64,000 nucleotides of DNA from Dyella_B sp035503745 (GTDB lineage Bacteria; Pseudomonadota; Gammaproteobacteria; Xanthomonadales; Rhodanobacteraceae), in NCBI RefSeq assembly GCF_035503745.1, contig NZ_DATJTC010000018.1, positions 1-64,000 on the forward strand. Direction: 5' to 3'. Below the pieces are notes generated by a model that worked only from the letters and a program-made list of their open reading frames with translations, was not told the origin of the DNA and searched no databases. Positions 45,797 to 53,209 of this stretch are shown in pieces (positions within the stretch are counted from its first letter, which is position 1; each line of letters opens with the position of its first letter). Made by a program: the position numbers and the translations under genes.

Positions 45797-46136
45797 GGAT
45801 GCTTTGATTAATGCTTCGCAGGTGGCCTTCTGGACATCACCCCATCAAGTCAAATTCAAAGTGGTGGGGCTCGCGCTGTCTGTCCGCATGCCACAGGTCC
45901 ATCGTCTTGACAGACAGCCCGTCTACCGGCGCCGATGGCCCTGTGACCTGCGAACAGACAGCGCGGGTGACACCTGCGAAGCATGGATCAGAGCATCCCT
46001 AGGGCCGGCAAAGGCGGCGCGCCGCTGCGCCGGCGCGCCGCCTTTCCATCGATGTGCCGGCGCGGGCGCTGGCGGAGCGGGGCCGTGTCGATGACAATGC
46101 GGCCATGCCCATCCGATCCGTATCCGTTAGCCGCGC
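45797..46136. other. Intergenic region after TonB receptor copy 2
   Basis: No gene is supported. GCTGTCTGTC (45875-45884) is the exact reverse complement of GACAGACAGC (45909-45918), and ACAGACAGC recurs near 45953-45961, so alternative stems are possible. A 15-base-pair perfect stem follows at 46010-46045. The arrangement suggests a structured 3' region or a small RNA, without further support. Confidence 0.45.
46010..46045. terminator. Perfect 15-bp stem-loop
   Basis: AAAGGCGGCGCGCCG (46010-46024), loop CTGCGC, CGGCGCGCCGCCTTT (46031-46045). It is the longest perfect stem in the window. It lies 213 bases after the receptor stop and 91 bases before the SpmAB-like gene, and could terminate in either direction. 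Confidence 0.5.
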
Positions 46137-47375
46137 ATGCTAAGCCGCCTGTGGTTCGGCTTGTTTCTCGCGGCCGCGCTGGCGGCATTGGCGCGCTGGC
46201 TGATAGGGGGCGATGCGACGGTATTCGCGGCCATCGTCGGCGCATTGTTCGACATGGCCGATCTTTCCGTGAAGGTCATGCTGCTGCTGTTCGGCACGCT
46301 GACCCTGTGGCTGGGATTTCTCGCCATTGCCGAGCGCGCGGGGCTGGTCGATGGGCTGGCCCGCTTGCTGGGGCCGCTGTTCGCGCGCCTGATGCCGGAC
46401 GTGCCGCGCGGGCATCCGGCGATTGGCTTGATCACGCTCAATTTCACCGCCAATGCGCTGGGGCTGGACAACGCGGCCACGCCGATCGGCTTGCGGGCCA
46501 TGCGCGCGCTGCAGACGCTCAATCCCTCCGACAGTACGGCGAGCAACGCGCAGATTCTGTTCCTGGTACTCAATGCATCGTCGCTGACGCTGCTCCCGGT
46601 GACGGTATTCGTCTATCGGGCGCAGGCCGGCGCGCACGATCCCACGCTGGTGTTCCTGCCGATCCTGTTGGCGCACTTTGCGGCCAATCTCACGGGGTTG
46701 TTGTCGGTGGCCTACATGCAGCGCCTGCGCCTGTGGGATCCGGTGGTGCTGGCGTGGCTGGGTGGCGGTGGACTGTTGCTGGCCGGATTCCTGGCTTTGC
46801 TCGCATCGCTGGCGGCGGCCACGCTGGCCTCGCTGTCGTCGCTGCTGGGCAACCTGGCCTTGTTCGGCGTTATCGTCGTGTTCTTGTGCGCGGGGGCGTA
46901 CAAGCGGGTGCCGCTGTTTGAAAGTTTCATCGACGGTGCCAGGCAGGGCTTCGACGTTTCCAAGGAGATCCTGCCCTACTTGGTCGCCATGCTCGCCATG
47001 GTGGGCGTGCTGCGCGCATCGGGCGCGCTGGATTTCGCGCTGGACGGCGTACGCTGGCTGGCGCAGCACGCAGGGCTCGATACGCGCTTTGTCGATGCGC
47101 TGCCCACGGCGCTGGTCAAGCCGTTTTCGGGCAGCGCCTCGCGCGCGATGCTGATCGAGACCATGCATCATTCGGGTGTGGACAGCTTTCCCGCGCTGGT
47201 GGCCGCCACGGTACAGGGCAGCACCGAAACCACCTTCTACGTGGTGGCCGTCTATTTCGGGGCGGTCGGCATCCGGCGCGTGCGTCACACGGTGGGCTGC
47301 GCCTTGCTGGCGGATCTGGCCGGCGTCGTGGCCTCGATCGCGGTGTGTTATTGGTTCTTTGGCAACATCACCTGA
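46137..47375 (+). CDS. SpmA-SpmB fusion, nucleoside-recognition (Gate) domain membrane protein
   Basis: This protein has 412 residues. The first half contains LITLNFTANALGLDNAATPIGLRAM, the SpmA hallmark; the second half contains VQGSTETTFYVVAVYFGAVGIRRVRHTVG, the SpmB hallmark. Each half has several hydrophobic helices. In spore formers the two are separate proteins needed for core dehydration; in non-sporulating Gram-negatives the fused form has no settled function, and transport of a small molecule is inferred. The methylglyoxal synthase gene follows 14 bases later, suggesting one transcript. Confidence 0.85.
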   Translation: MLSRLWFGLFLAAALAALARWLIGGDATVFAAIVGALFDMADLSVKVMLLLFGTLTLWLGFLAIAERAGLVDGLARLLGPLFARLMPDVPRGHPAIGLITLNFTANALGLDNAATPIGLRAMRALQTLNPSDSTASNAQILFLVLNASSLTLLPVTVFVYRAQAGAHDPTLVFLPILLAHFAANLTGLLSVAYMQRLRLWDPVVLAWLGGGGLLLAGFLALLASLAAATLASLSSLLGNLALFGVIVVFLCAGAYKRVPLFESFIDGARQGFDVSKEILPYLVAMLAMVGVLRASGALDFALDGVRWLAQHAGLDTRFVDALPTALVKPFSGSASRAMLIETMHHSGVDSFPALVAATVQGSTETTFYVVAVYFGAVGIRRVRHTVGCALLADLAGVVASIAVCYWFFGNIT

Positions 47376-47389
47376 CAGGAGAGCTTTGC

Positions 47390-48268
47390 ATGCGTATGGG
47401 TTTGGCGGCCAACGCCCTTCATCACGACCAGGACGACGCGGCGCTGTTTCGCTGGCTGCGCGCATCCGGGCGTGGCATTCGCGAACTCAACATCGGCCTG
47501 CACGCGGTGGGGCGAACCTATGCCGCCATCGCCCGCGTGGGCTTGTTGGCCGACTATCCGGGCCTGGTGCGCTATCCCTACGGGCACGAGGGCGGCCTGA
47601 TGAAACTGGTGGCCGAGGTGGTGGGCATGCCCGAGACTGGGCGCACGCTGGACGGCGCCATCTATTTGATCAACCCGGTCGATCCATCCTCGACCTTTCC
47701 CGAGGCGGTGGCGCTCAAGCGTCAGTGTGTCATTCACCAGAAGCCGTTTATCTCCACCGTGGCGTCGGCCCGCGACTGGATCGAGGTGGAACGCATCCAT
47801 GCCGGATTCGCCCCCGATCCGGGTGCGGACGACCTGTTCGCGCTGGAATCGCAAACCGTTGCCATGATCGCGCACGATGCCATGAAGCCGCAGATGATGG
47901 CCTACGCCTCCGATCACTTCGACGTGCTGTCGCGCTTCGCGCGGCGCGTGGCGACCGGCACCACCGGGCAGCAGCTGAACGAGCTGGCCTGGGGCCGCGG
48001 CTGGCCGCAGGACAAAAATTGGGTGGAGCGTTTCCAGAGCGGCCCGATGGGCGGCGATGCGCAAATTGCCGATCTGGTGCTGGAACGCCGCTGCCGTCGC
48101 GCGGTCTTTTTCGAAGACCCGCACGTCGCGCGCCAGCACGAGGCCGACATCCAGTTGCTGGAGCGCGCCGTCACCACCGTCACCGACGGGGTGGTATGCA
48201 TGACCTCGCCGCGGGTCGCCGCGCGCTGGGCGCATGCCGCCAAGCAGCGCGCCCATTACCGGGCCTAG
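47390..48268 (+). CDS. Methylglyoxal synthase with a duplicated, degenerate N-terminal domain
   Basis: The 292-residue protein is about twice the length of E. coli MgsA (152). The C-terminal half (about 155-285) is a normal enzyme: AHD (161-163), ATGTTG (188-193), GPMGGD with catalytic Asp223, and FFEDP. The N-terminal half repeats the fold without the active site: GLHAVGRT stands where ATGTTG is expected, GHEGGL replaces GPMGGD, and LINPVDP resembles the FFEDP strand. The enzyme makes methylglyoxal from dihydroxyacetone phosphate; the N-terminal copy may be regulatory or structural. The start ATG at 47390 follows AGGAGAG. Confidence 0.85.
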   Translation: MRMGLAANALHHDQDDAALFRWLRASGRGIRELNIGLHAVGRTYAAIARVGLLADYPGLVRYPYGHEGGLMKLVAEVVGMPETGRTLDGAIYLINPVDPSSTFPEAVALKRQCVIHQKPFISTVASARDWIEVERIHAGFAPDPGADDLFALESQTVAMIAHDAMKPQMMAYASDHFDVLSRFARRVATGTTGQQLNELAWGRGWPQDKNWVERFQSGPMGGDAQIADLVLERRCRRAVFFEDPHVARQHEADIQLLERAVTTVTDGVVCMTSPRVAARWAHAAKQRAHYRA

Positions 48269-48277
48269 GAGCTAGAC

Positions 48278-49042
48278 ATGTGCCTGATCGCGTTTGCCTG
48301 GCAAACCCATCCACGCTGGCGCCTGCTGCTGGCCGGCAATCGCGACGAGTTCCACGCGCGCCCCAGCGCGCCGCTGGCGCATTGGCAGGATCCGCCGATA
48401 CTGGCCGGGCGCGACCTGGAGGCGGGCGGCACGTGGCTGGGCGTATCGGCGGCGGGGCGCTGCTGCGTCGTCACCAACGTGCGCGATCCGCGCGATTCGC
48501 AACACGGCGTATCGCGCGGCCTGCTGGCCACCGATTACCTCAAGGGCGCCGACGACGCCACCGCGCACGCGGCCACGCTGCTCGATGCGGCCGCGGATTA
48601 TCGGCCGTTCAACCTGCTCACCTTCGATGCCATGCACGGCTTTTACATCGGCAACCGTCCACAACCGCGTGCGCAGCTGATCGAGCCGGGCGTGCACGGT
48701 CTGTCCAACGCCGATTTCAATACGCCCTGGCCCAAGACGCGCGTGCTTATCGATCGCTTGCAGGCATGGCTGGATGCCGGCCACGAAGACGATTTCGCAC
48801 CCCTGTTCCGCGCCCTGGCCGACGAACAGCAGGCGCCCGATGAAGCCCTGCCTGACACCGGCGTGGGCCTGGAGCGTGAGCGCTGGTTGTCCTCGGCGTT
48901 TATTCGTGGCGAACAGTACGGCACGCGTGCCAGCACCATCGTGGCGATCGATTACCAGGGCAAGGGTCGCGTGCTCGAACGCCGCTTCGGGCCGCAAGGG
49001 CGCTTCGACGGCCAGAGCGAGCTGATGATCCAGCCGGCCTGA
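48278..49042 (+). CDS. NRDE (TANGO2-like) family protein
   Basis: The 254-residue protein starts MCLIAFAWQTHPRWRLLLAGNRDEFHARP, with the NRDE motif that names the family, followed by AGGTWLGVSAAGR and VTNVRDP. Cys2 as a possible N-terminal nucleophile and the overall layout recall Ntn-hydrolase folds. The function in bacteria is not established; eukaryotic TANGO2 affects heme or lipid handling. It starts nine bases after mgsA. Confidence 0.88.
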   Translation: MCLIAFAWQTHPRWRLLLAGNRDEFHARPSAPLAHWQDPPILAGRDLEAGGTWLGVSAAGRCCVVTNVRDPRDSQHGVSRGLLATDYLKGADDATAHAATLLDAAADYRPFNLLTFDAMHGFYIGNRPQPRAQLIEPGVHGLSNADFNTPWPKTRVLIDRLQAWLDAGHEDDFAPLFRALADEQQAPDEALPDTGVGLERERWLSSAFIRGEQYGTRASTIVAIDYQGKGRVLERRFGPQGRFDGQSELMIQPA

Positions 49043-49051
49043 CGGCGCGGC

Positions 49052-49486
49052 TCAGTCTTCGGGAAAGCGTCCGTCCAGGTAATACCAGCGGTCCTGCTCG
49101 CGCACGAAGCTGCTGATTTCGTGCATGCGCTGTGCCTTGCCGCCGCCGTAGCGCAGGCGCGCGACGAATTCGACCACCGCGCGCTCGCCGTGTACTTCAT
49201 GCCGCTTCACGTCCAGGCCCAGCCAGGTGGGCGCGGGCTGCTGCGCGGCCAGTTTCAGGCTGGCCGGCCGCGTGCTGGGGTGCCAGGTGGCAAGCAGGTA
49301 GTCCTCGCGCTTCATGACATACGCGCTGTAGCGCGAGCGCATCAGCACCTCGGCCGTGTGTGCGATGGCGCCCCCGTGCAGCGGTCCGCAGCAGTGCGCG
49401 TAGCCGGCGTTGTTGCCGCAGGGGCAGGGGGTGAGGGTATCGATGGCTTGCAAAAGACTGAGGTTCCACAGTGTATCGCCGCCCAT
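49052..49486 (-). CDS. YchJ/UPF0225 family protein
   Basis: This 144-residue protein has an N-terminal SEC-C-like zinc motif, CPCGNNAGYAHCCGP, followed by AEVLMRSRYSAYVMKREDYLLATWHPSTRP and the C-terminal WYYLDGRF. This matches YchJ, whose role is unknown. It is convergent with the NRDE gene (nine bases between stops). The first 20 residues before the Cys motif are slightly longer than usual; the start may be internal, but no better ATG exists. Confidence 0.85.
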   Translation of the reverse strand: MGGDTLWNLSLLQAIDTLTPCPCGNNAGYAHCCGPLHGGAIAHTAEVLMRSRYSAYVMKREDYLLATWHPSTRPASLKLAAQQPAPTWLGLDVKRHEVHGERAVVEFVARLRYGGGKAQRMHEISSFVREQDRWYYLDGRFPED

Positions 49487-49648
49487 CCTCCGCCAGTCCG
49501 CGCCAAATGCAAAGAGGTACCGTGCAAAAAGTCATGCACGGCTTTGGCTGGCGATCGCTTAAAGTCATCAGGCTGCCGGGAGAGCAGCACCCACCTACAT
49601 CGCATGCATCGGCCACTCTGGTTAGGGGCGACCGATGCGGAGATTGCC

Positions 49649-51577
49649 ATGCACCCGATTCGTTCCCTGCTCAGCCTCACCGCACTCGCGGCGGCGATGT
49701 CCGTGGCCGGCGTCCAGGCGCAGACCGCGCCGCTCACGCCCGACATTCCGGCGTCAGGTTTTACCGCGCCGACCACCGCCAACGACTACATCAAGCGCGT
49801 GGTGATGATTCCGATGCGCGACGGCGTGAAGCTGCATACCGTGATCGTGATTCCCAAGGGTGCCACGCACGCGCCGATCCTGCTCACGCGCACGCCCTAC
49901 CATGCCGACATGCGGGCCCAGCGCACGCAGTCGCCGCACATGCTCGACATCCTGCCGCAGGGCGACGAGGTGTTCGTGAAAGCCGGCTACATCCGCGTCT
50001 TCCAGGACATTCGCGGCAAGTACGGCTCCGAAGGCGACTACGTGATGACGCTTCCGCTGCGCGGTCCGCTCAATAGCGGCAAGGTGGACGAATCGACCGA
50101 CGCTTACGACACCATCGAGTGGCTGTCCAAGAACATTCCCGAATCGAACGGCAAGGTCGGCATGCTCGGCTCCTCCTACGAAGGCTTCACCGTAGTGATG
50201 GCGCTGATCAACCCCAACCCCGCCTTGAAGGTGGCGGCGCCGGAAAGCCCGATGGTGGACGGCTGGATGGGCGACGACTGGTTCCATTACGGCGCCTGGC
50301 GCCAGACCAATTTCGACTACATCACCTTCCAGACCACGCAGAAGGGCACGGGCTACGCGATCCCGCGCGAAGGACTGGACGACTACAGCAACTTTCTGCG
50401 CGCCGGTTCCGCCGGCGACTACGCGCGCGCCAACGGGCTCGATGCGCTGCCGTTCTGGCGCAAGATCCACGAGAACCCCGCCTACACGCTGTTCTGGTCG
50501 GCGCAGGCGCTGGACAAAATCCTCGCCGACCAGCCGCTGAAAGTGCCCACCATGTGGGAGCAGGGCATGTGGGACCAGGAAGACATGTGGGGCGCCATCC
50601 ACAGCTACGAAGCGATGGAGCCCAAGGACAAGAGCAACACCATGAACTACCTGGTGATGGGCCCCTGGCGCCACAGCCAGGTCAATTATGACGGCAGCAC
50701 GCTCGGCCCGATGAAGTGGGATGGCGACACCGCATTGCAGTTTCGCCGCGACGTGCTGCTGCCGTTCTTCAATCAATATCTGAAGGACGGCGCGCCCAAG
50801 GCGAACACGCCGCCGGTGCTGATCTACAACACCGGCGAAAACCATTGGGACCGCTACACGCACTGGCCGCTGTCGTGCGACAAGGGGTGTGCGTCCAGGC
50901 CAAGGCCGCTGTATCTGGAAGCGGATGGACGTCTATCCTTCCAGGCGCCCGGCGCGAACGACGCCAAGTACGACGAATACGTCTCCGACCCGGCCAAGCC
51001 CGTGCCTTACCAGCCGCGCCCGGTGATCGGCTCCGATCACGACGCCTGGACGCACTGGCTGCTGAACGATCAGCGTTTCGTGGACGGCCGCCCGGACGTG
51101 GTTACCTATGTCAGCGAGCCGCTGACCGAGCCCTTGCACGTGGGCGGCGCACCGCAGGTGAACCTGATCGCTTCCACCAGCGGCACCGATAGCGACTGGG
51201 TGGTGAAGATCATCGACGTGTATCCCGATTCGGTGCCGTCCAACCCCGGCATGGGCGGTTATGAACTGCCGATTTCGCTGGATATCTTCCGCGGCCGCTA
51301 TCGCACCAGCTTCGAGCATCCGCAGGCGATCGAGGCGAACGCGCCGCTGTTGTACCGTTTCGGCCTGCCGACGGTGAACCATGTATTTCTGCCGGGGCAT
51401 CGCATCATGGTGCAGGTGCAGTCGAGCCTGTTCCCGCTGTACGACCGCAACCCGCAGACGTTCGTGCCGAACATCTTCGATGCCAAGCCCGCCGATTACG
51501 TCAAGGCCACCCAGCGCATCTGGCATACACCGCAGCAGGCGAGCTTTATCAGTTTCCCGGTGGTGTCAGGAAAATAA
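49649..51577 (+). CDS. Alpha-amino acid ester hydrolase (CocE/NonD, X-Pro dipeptidyl-peptidase fold)
   Basis: The 642-residue exported serine hydrolase has a signal peptide (cleavage near GVQAQ), RDGVKLHTVIVIPKGATHAPILLTRTPY, the nucleophile GSSYEG (Ser176), ESPMVDGWMGDDWFHYGAWRQ with the acidic residues that bind the substrate amino group, and MGPWRHS carrying the catalytic His. From memory it closely parallels the Xanthomonas citri and Acetobacter turbidans enzymes that hydrolyse or transfer alpha-amino acyl esters and beta-lactam side chains. The start is ATG 49649 after CGGAG. The likely location is the periplasm. Confidence 0.92.
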   Translation: MHPIRSLLSLTALAAAMSVAGVQAQTAPLTPDIPASGFTAPTTANDYIKRVVMIPMRDGVKLHTVIVIPKGATHAPILLTRTPYHADMRAQRTQSPHMLDILPQGDEVFVKAGYIRVFQDIRGKYGSEGDYVMTLPLRGPLNSGKVDESTDAYDTIEWLSKNIPESNGKVGMLGSSYEGFTVVMALINPNPALKVAAPESPMVDGWMGDDWFHYGAWRQTNFDYITFQTTQKGTGYAIPREGLDDYSNFLRAGSAGDYARANGLDALPFWRKIHENPAYTLFWSAQALDKILADQPLKVPTMWEQGMWDQEDMWGAIHSYEAMEPKDKSNTMNYLVMGPWRHSQVNYDGSTLGPMKWDGDTALQFRRDVLLPFFNQYLKDGAPKANTPPVLIYNTGENHWDRYTHWPLSCDKGCASRPRPLYLEADGRLSFQAPGANDAKYDEYVSDPAKPVPYQPRPVIGSDHDAWTHWLLNDQRFVDGRPDVVTYVSEPLTEPLHVGGAPQVNLIASTSGTDSDWVVKIIDVYPDSVPSNPGMGGYELPISLDIFRGRYRTSFEHPQAIEANAPLLYRFGLPTVNHVFLPGHRIMVQVQSSLFPLYDRNPQTFVPNIFDAKPADYVKATQRIWHTPQQASFISFPVVSGK

Positions 51578-51583
51578 GCGGAA

Positions 51584-51615
51584 AACGGCGCCGGGCGGTG
51601 GTGTCCGGCGCCGTT
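51584..51615. terminator. Stem-loop between convergent genes
   Basis: AACGGCGCCGG (51584-51594) pairs perfectly with CCGGCGCCGTT (51605-51615). It sits six bases after the hydrolase stop and just before the stop of the convergent small membrane protein, so it can serve both. Confidence 0.6.
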
Positions 51616-51619
51616 GACA

Positions 51620-51847
51620 TCAAACCGGCCGTCCGCGCAACACCCGTGCCGGCAGCATCAGCAACGCGGTGAGGAAGGAAAACACGGCGCTCACCGTAAT
51701 GCCGACCAGGCGCAAGGGCAGCAACAGCAGCCACACGATGGGATACAGCACCAGCGCCAGCAGCGCGAGCGGCCAGCAGAACACCAGCAGCAGCAACCAG
51801 AGCAGAAAACCGACCATGGCGATCACCCGGGCAATGGAATCGTGCAA
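51620..51847 (-). CDS. Small hydrophobic membrane protein
   Basis: The 75-residue product is almost entirely hydrophobic, with two or three helices (about 8-30, 32-47, 48-66) rich in Leu and Trp, ending LPARVLRGRPV. The family is not recognised with certainty. It has no close operon partner: NnrU starts upstream on the same strand after a 91-base gap. Low-complexity membrane character makes it plausible but not certain as a gene. Confidence 0.55.
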   Translation of the reverse strand: MHDSIARVIAMVGFLLWLLLLVFCWPLALLALVLYPIVWLLLLPLRLVGITVSAVFSFLTALLMLPARVLRGRPV

Positions 51848-51938
51848 ACTGTAGCGCAGGACGCAGCCCAGGCGAAGATGACTGCCGGCACCCTGGCCTT
51901 TGCCACATGCGGCCGTCTGCCAAAAGGATAAACAGGGC

Positions 51939-52517
51939 CTAGCTCATCGGATTGACGCCGATCAGCCAGGTATGCAGCCAGAACGCGAACAGCGCCCAGA
52001 GCACCAGGCCAATCACCGCGATCAGCATGTCGCCCTTGATGGTGCCGGGCGGATAAACCGTGCCGGCACGCTGGTCGCGGGCGCGCGAGACCGCGTAAAG
52101 CGCGATCGACCAGATCAGGAAGGGCAGAAACAGCACCACGTCATGCAGCATGCCCGTTGCCAGCAGATGGCCGAAGGACCAGATTTTCACCGCCAGCGTT
52201 TGCGGATGGCCGAACGTTGCTTTCAGATGATTGTTGGGCACGCGTGCGGCGGCCAGAAAGAAAAAGGCGATCAGCACCAGCAGCGCGTTGAGATGGCGCA
52301 GCCACAACGGCGGGACATAGAGCAGTACGGGGTGCTGCCGCGCCATGCCGAAACCCCAGATGATCAACACCAGGCCGACGATGGCGAAGATGGAGTAAAT
52401 GCCTTTCCAGCGGTTCATGCCGATCCGTTCGATCTGGCGTGTGCGCCAACCGTCGGCGACGATGCGCAGGGAGTGGATGCCGAGGAAAAGGATCAAGCCC
52501 AGGACTAATACCAGCAT
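51939..52517 (-). CDS. NnrU family membrane protein
   Basis: The 192-residue protein has about five helices. The opening VLVLGLILFLGIHSLRIVADGWR and the segment RHLNALLVLIAFFFLAAA with conserved histidines (FGHPQTLAVKIWSFGHLLATG) match NnrU, a family named from a nitrite/nitric-oxide locus and related to isoprenoid or cytochrome biogenesis enzymes. No denitrification genes are nearby, so the role here is open. The start ATG at 52517 begins the first helix. Confidence 0.85.
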   Translation of the reverse strand: MLVLVLGLILFLGIHSLRIVADGWRTRQIERIGMNRWKGIYSIFAIVGLVLIIWGFGMARQHPVLLYVPPLWLRHLNALLVLIAFFFLAAARVPNNHLKATFGHPQTLAVKIWSFGHLLATGMLHDVVLFLPFLIWSIALYAVSRARDQRAGTVYPPGTIKGDMLIAVIGLVLWALFAFWLHTWLIGVNPMS

Positions 52518-52648
52518 GACGGTAACCTCACGGCGACGGTGTCTGTCGGTTGCACCTGCAGGCTGTGCATTTTGCCGGTCATGCCGGCGTGCACGGGCAT
52601 GACGGGCAAGAAAGCGTGGCACCCACCATGGTGCCCTTGCCAGTTGCC

Positions 52649-53209
52649 TCAGTGTCCGCGCGCCTGCACCCGTGCCACAAGTGCCAGCGCGCCCGCGCCG
52701 AGCGTAACGCGCCCCGCCGACCGTACCGGCAGCCACGCATCGCCCGGCAGCAGCCTTCCTTCGGCCGTATCCACGTGCCCTTGCGCGCAATAGATCAGCG
52801 CCACCGCATCGTCCACCACCTGGCGGCCGGGCACGTCCCAGAGCACCAGTTCGCCGTGAACGCGTTCGCGGCGCAGCATGAGGTTGAAGTCGCGCGTGGG
52901 GCCGTCGAGCAGTTCCACCGTCACCTGGGCTTCGCCGCGAAAGGCGAAGGGCGTGAACGGCGTGTGGAGTGCGTGCACCTGTCCATCGTCCAGCGTCATC
53001 GTGAAGCCCGCGCCGTCCAGCAGCGCGATATGGCGGTCGATGCCGGGGAAAGCGGAAAACGGCGCCGCGCTGTCCACTTCCGCAACGCTCACGCGCCAGC
53101 TGAAATCGTCCATGCCGGCGCCGTCCGGATACACCGCAAGCTCGCGCGTGCGGCCCATGCCGTTCTTCCACGGCATGGCGCGGCAATCACGCAGGCGGAT
53201 GATGCTCAC
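52649..53209 (-). CDS. HutD family protein
   Basis: This 186-residue cupin-like protein has MPWKNGMGRTRELAVYP near the N-terminus and DFSWRVSVAEV followed by SAFPGIDRHIALLDG, all typical of HutD. HutD proteins are thought to moderate histidine utilisation, but no hut genes are nearby. The start is GTG 53209, overlapping the dinG stop by four bases, so translation is coupled to the helicase gene. The long upstream frame is a shadow of dinG. Confidence 0.85.
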   Translation of the reverse strand: MSIIRLRDCRAMPWKNGMGRTRELAVYPDGAGMDDFSWRVSVAEVDSAAPFSAFPGIDRHIALLDGAGFTMTLDDGQVHALHTPFTPFAFRGEAQVTVELLDGPTRDFNLMLRRERVHGELVLWDVPGRQVVDDAVALIYCAQGHVDTAEGRLLPGDAWLPVRSAGRVTLGAGALALVARVQARGH

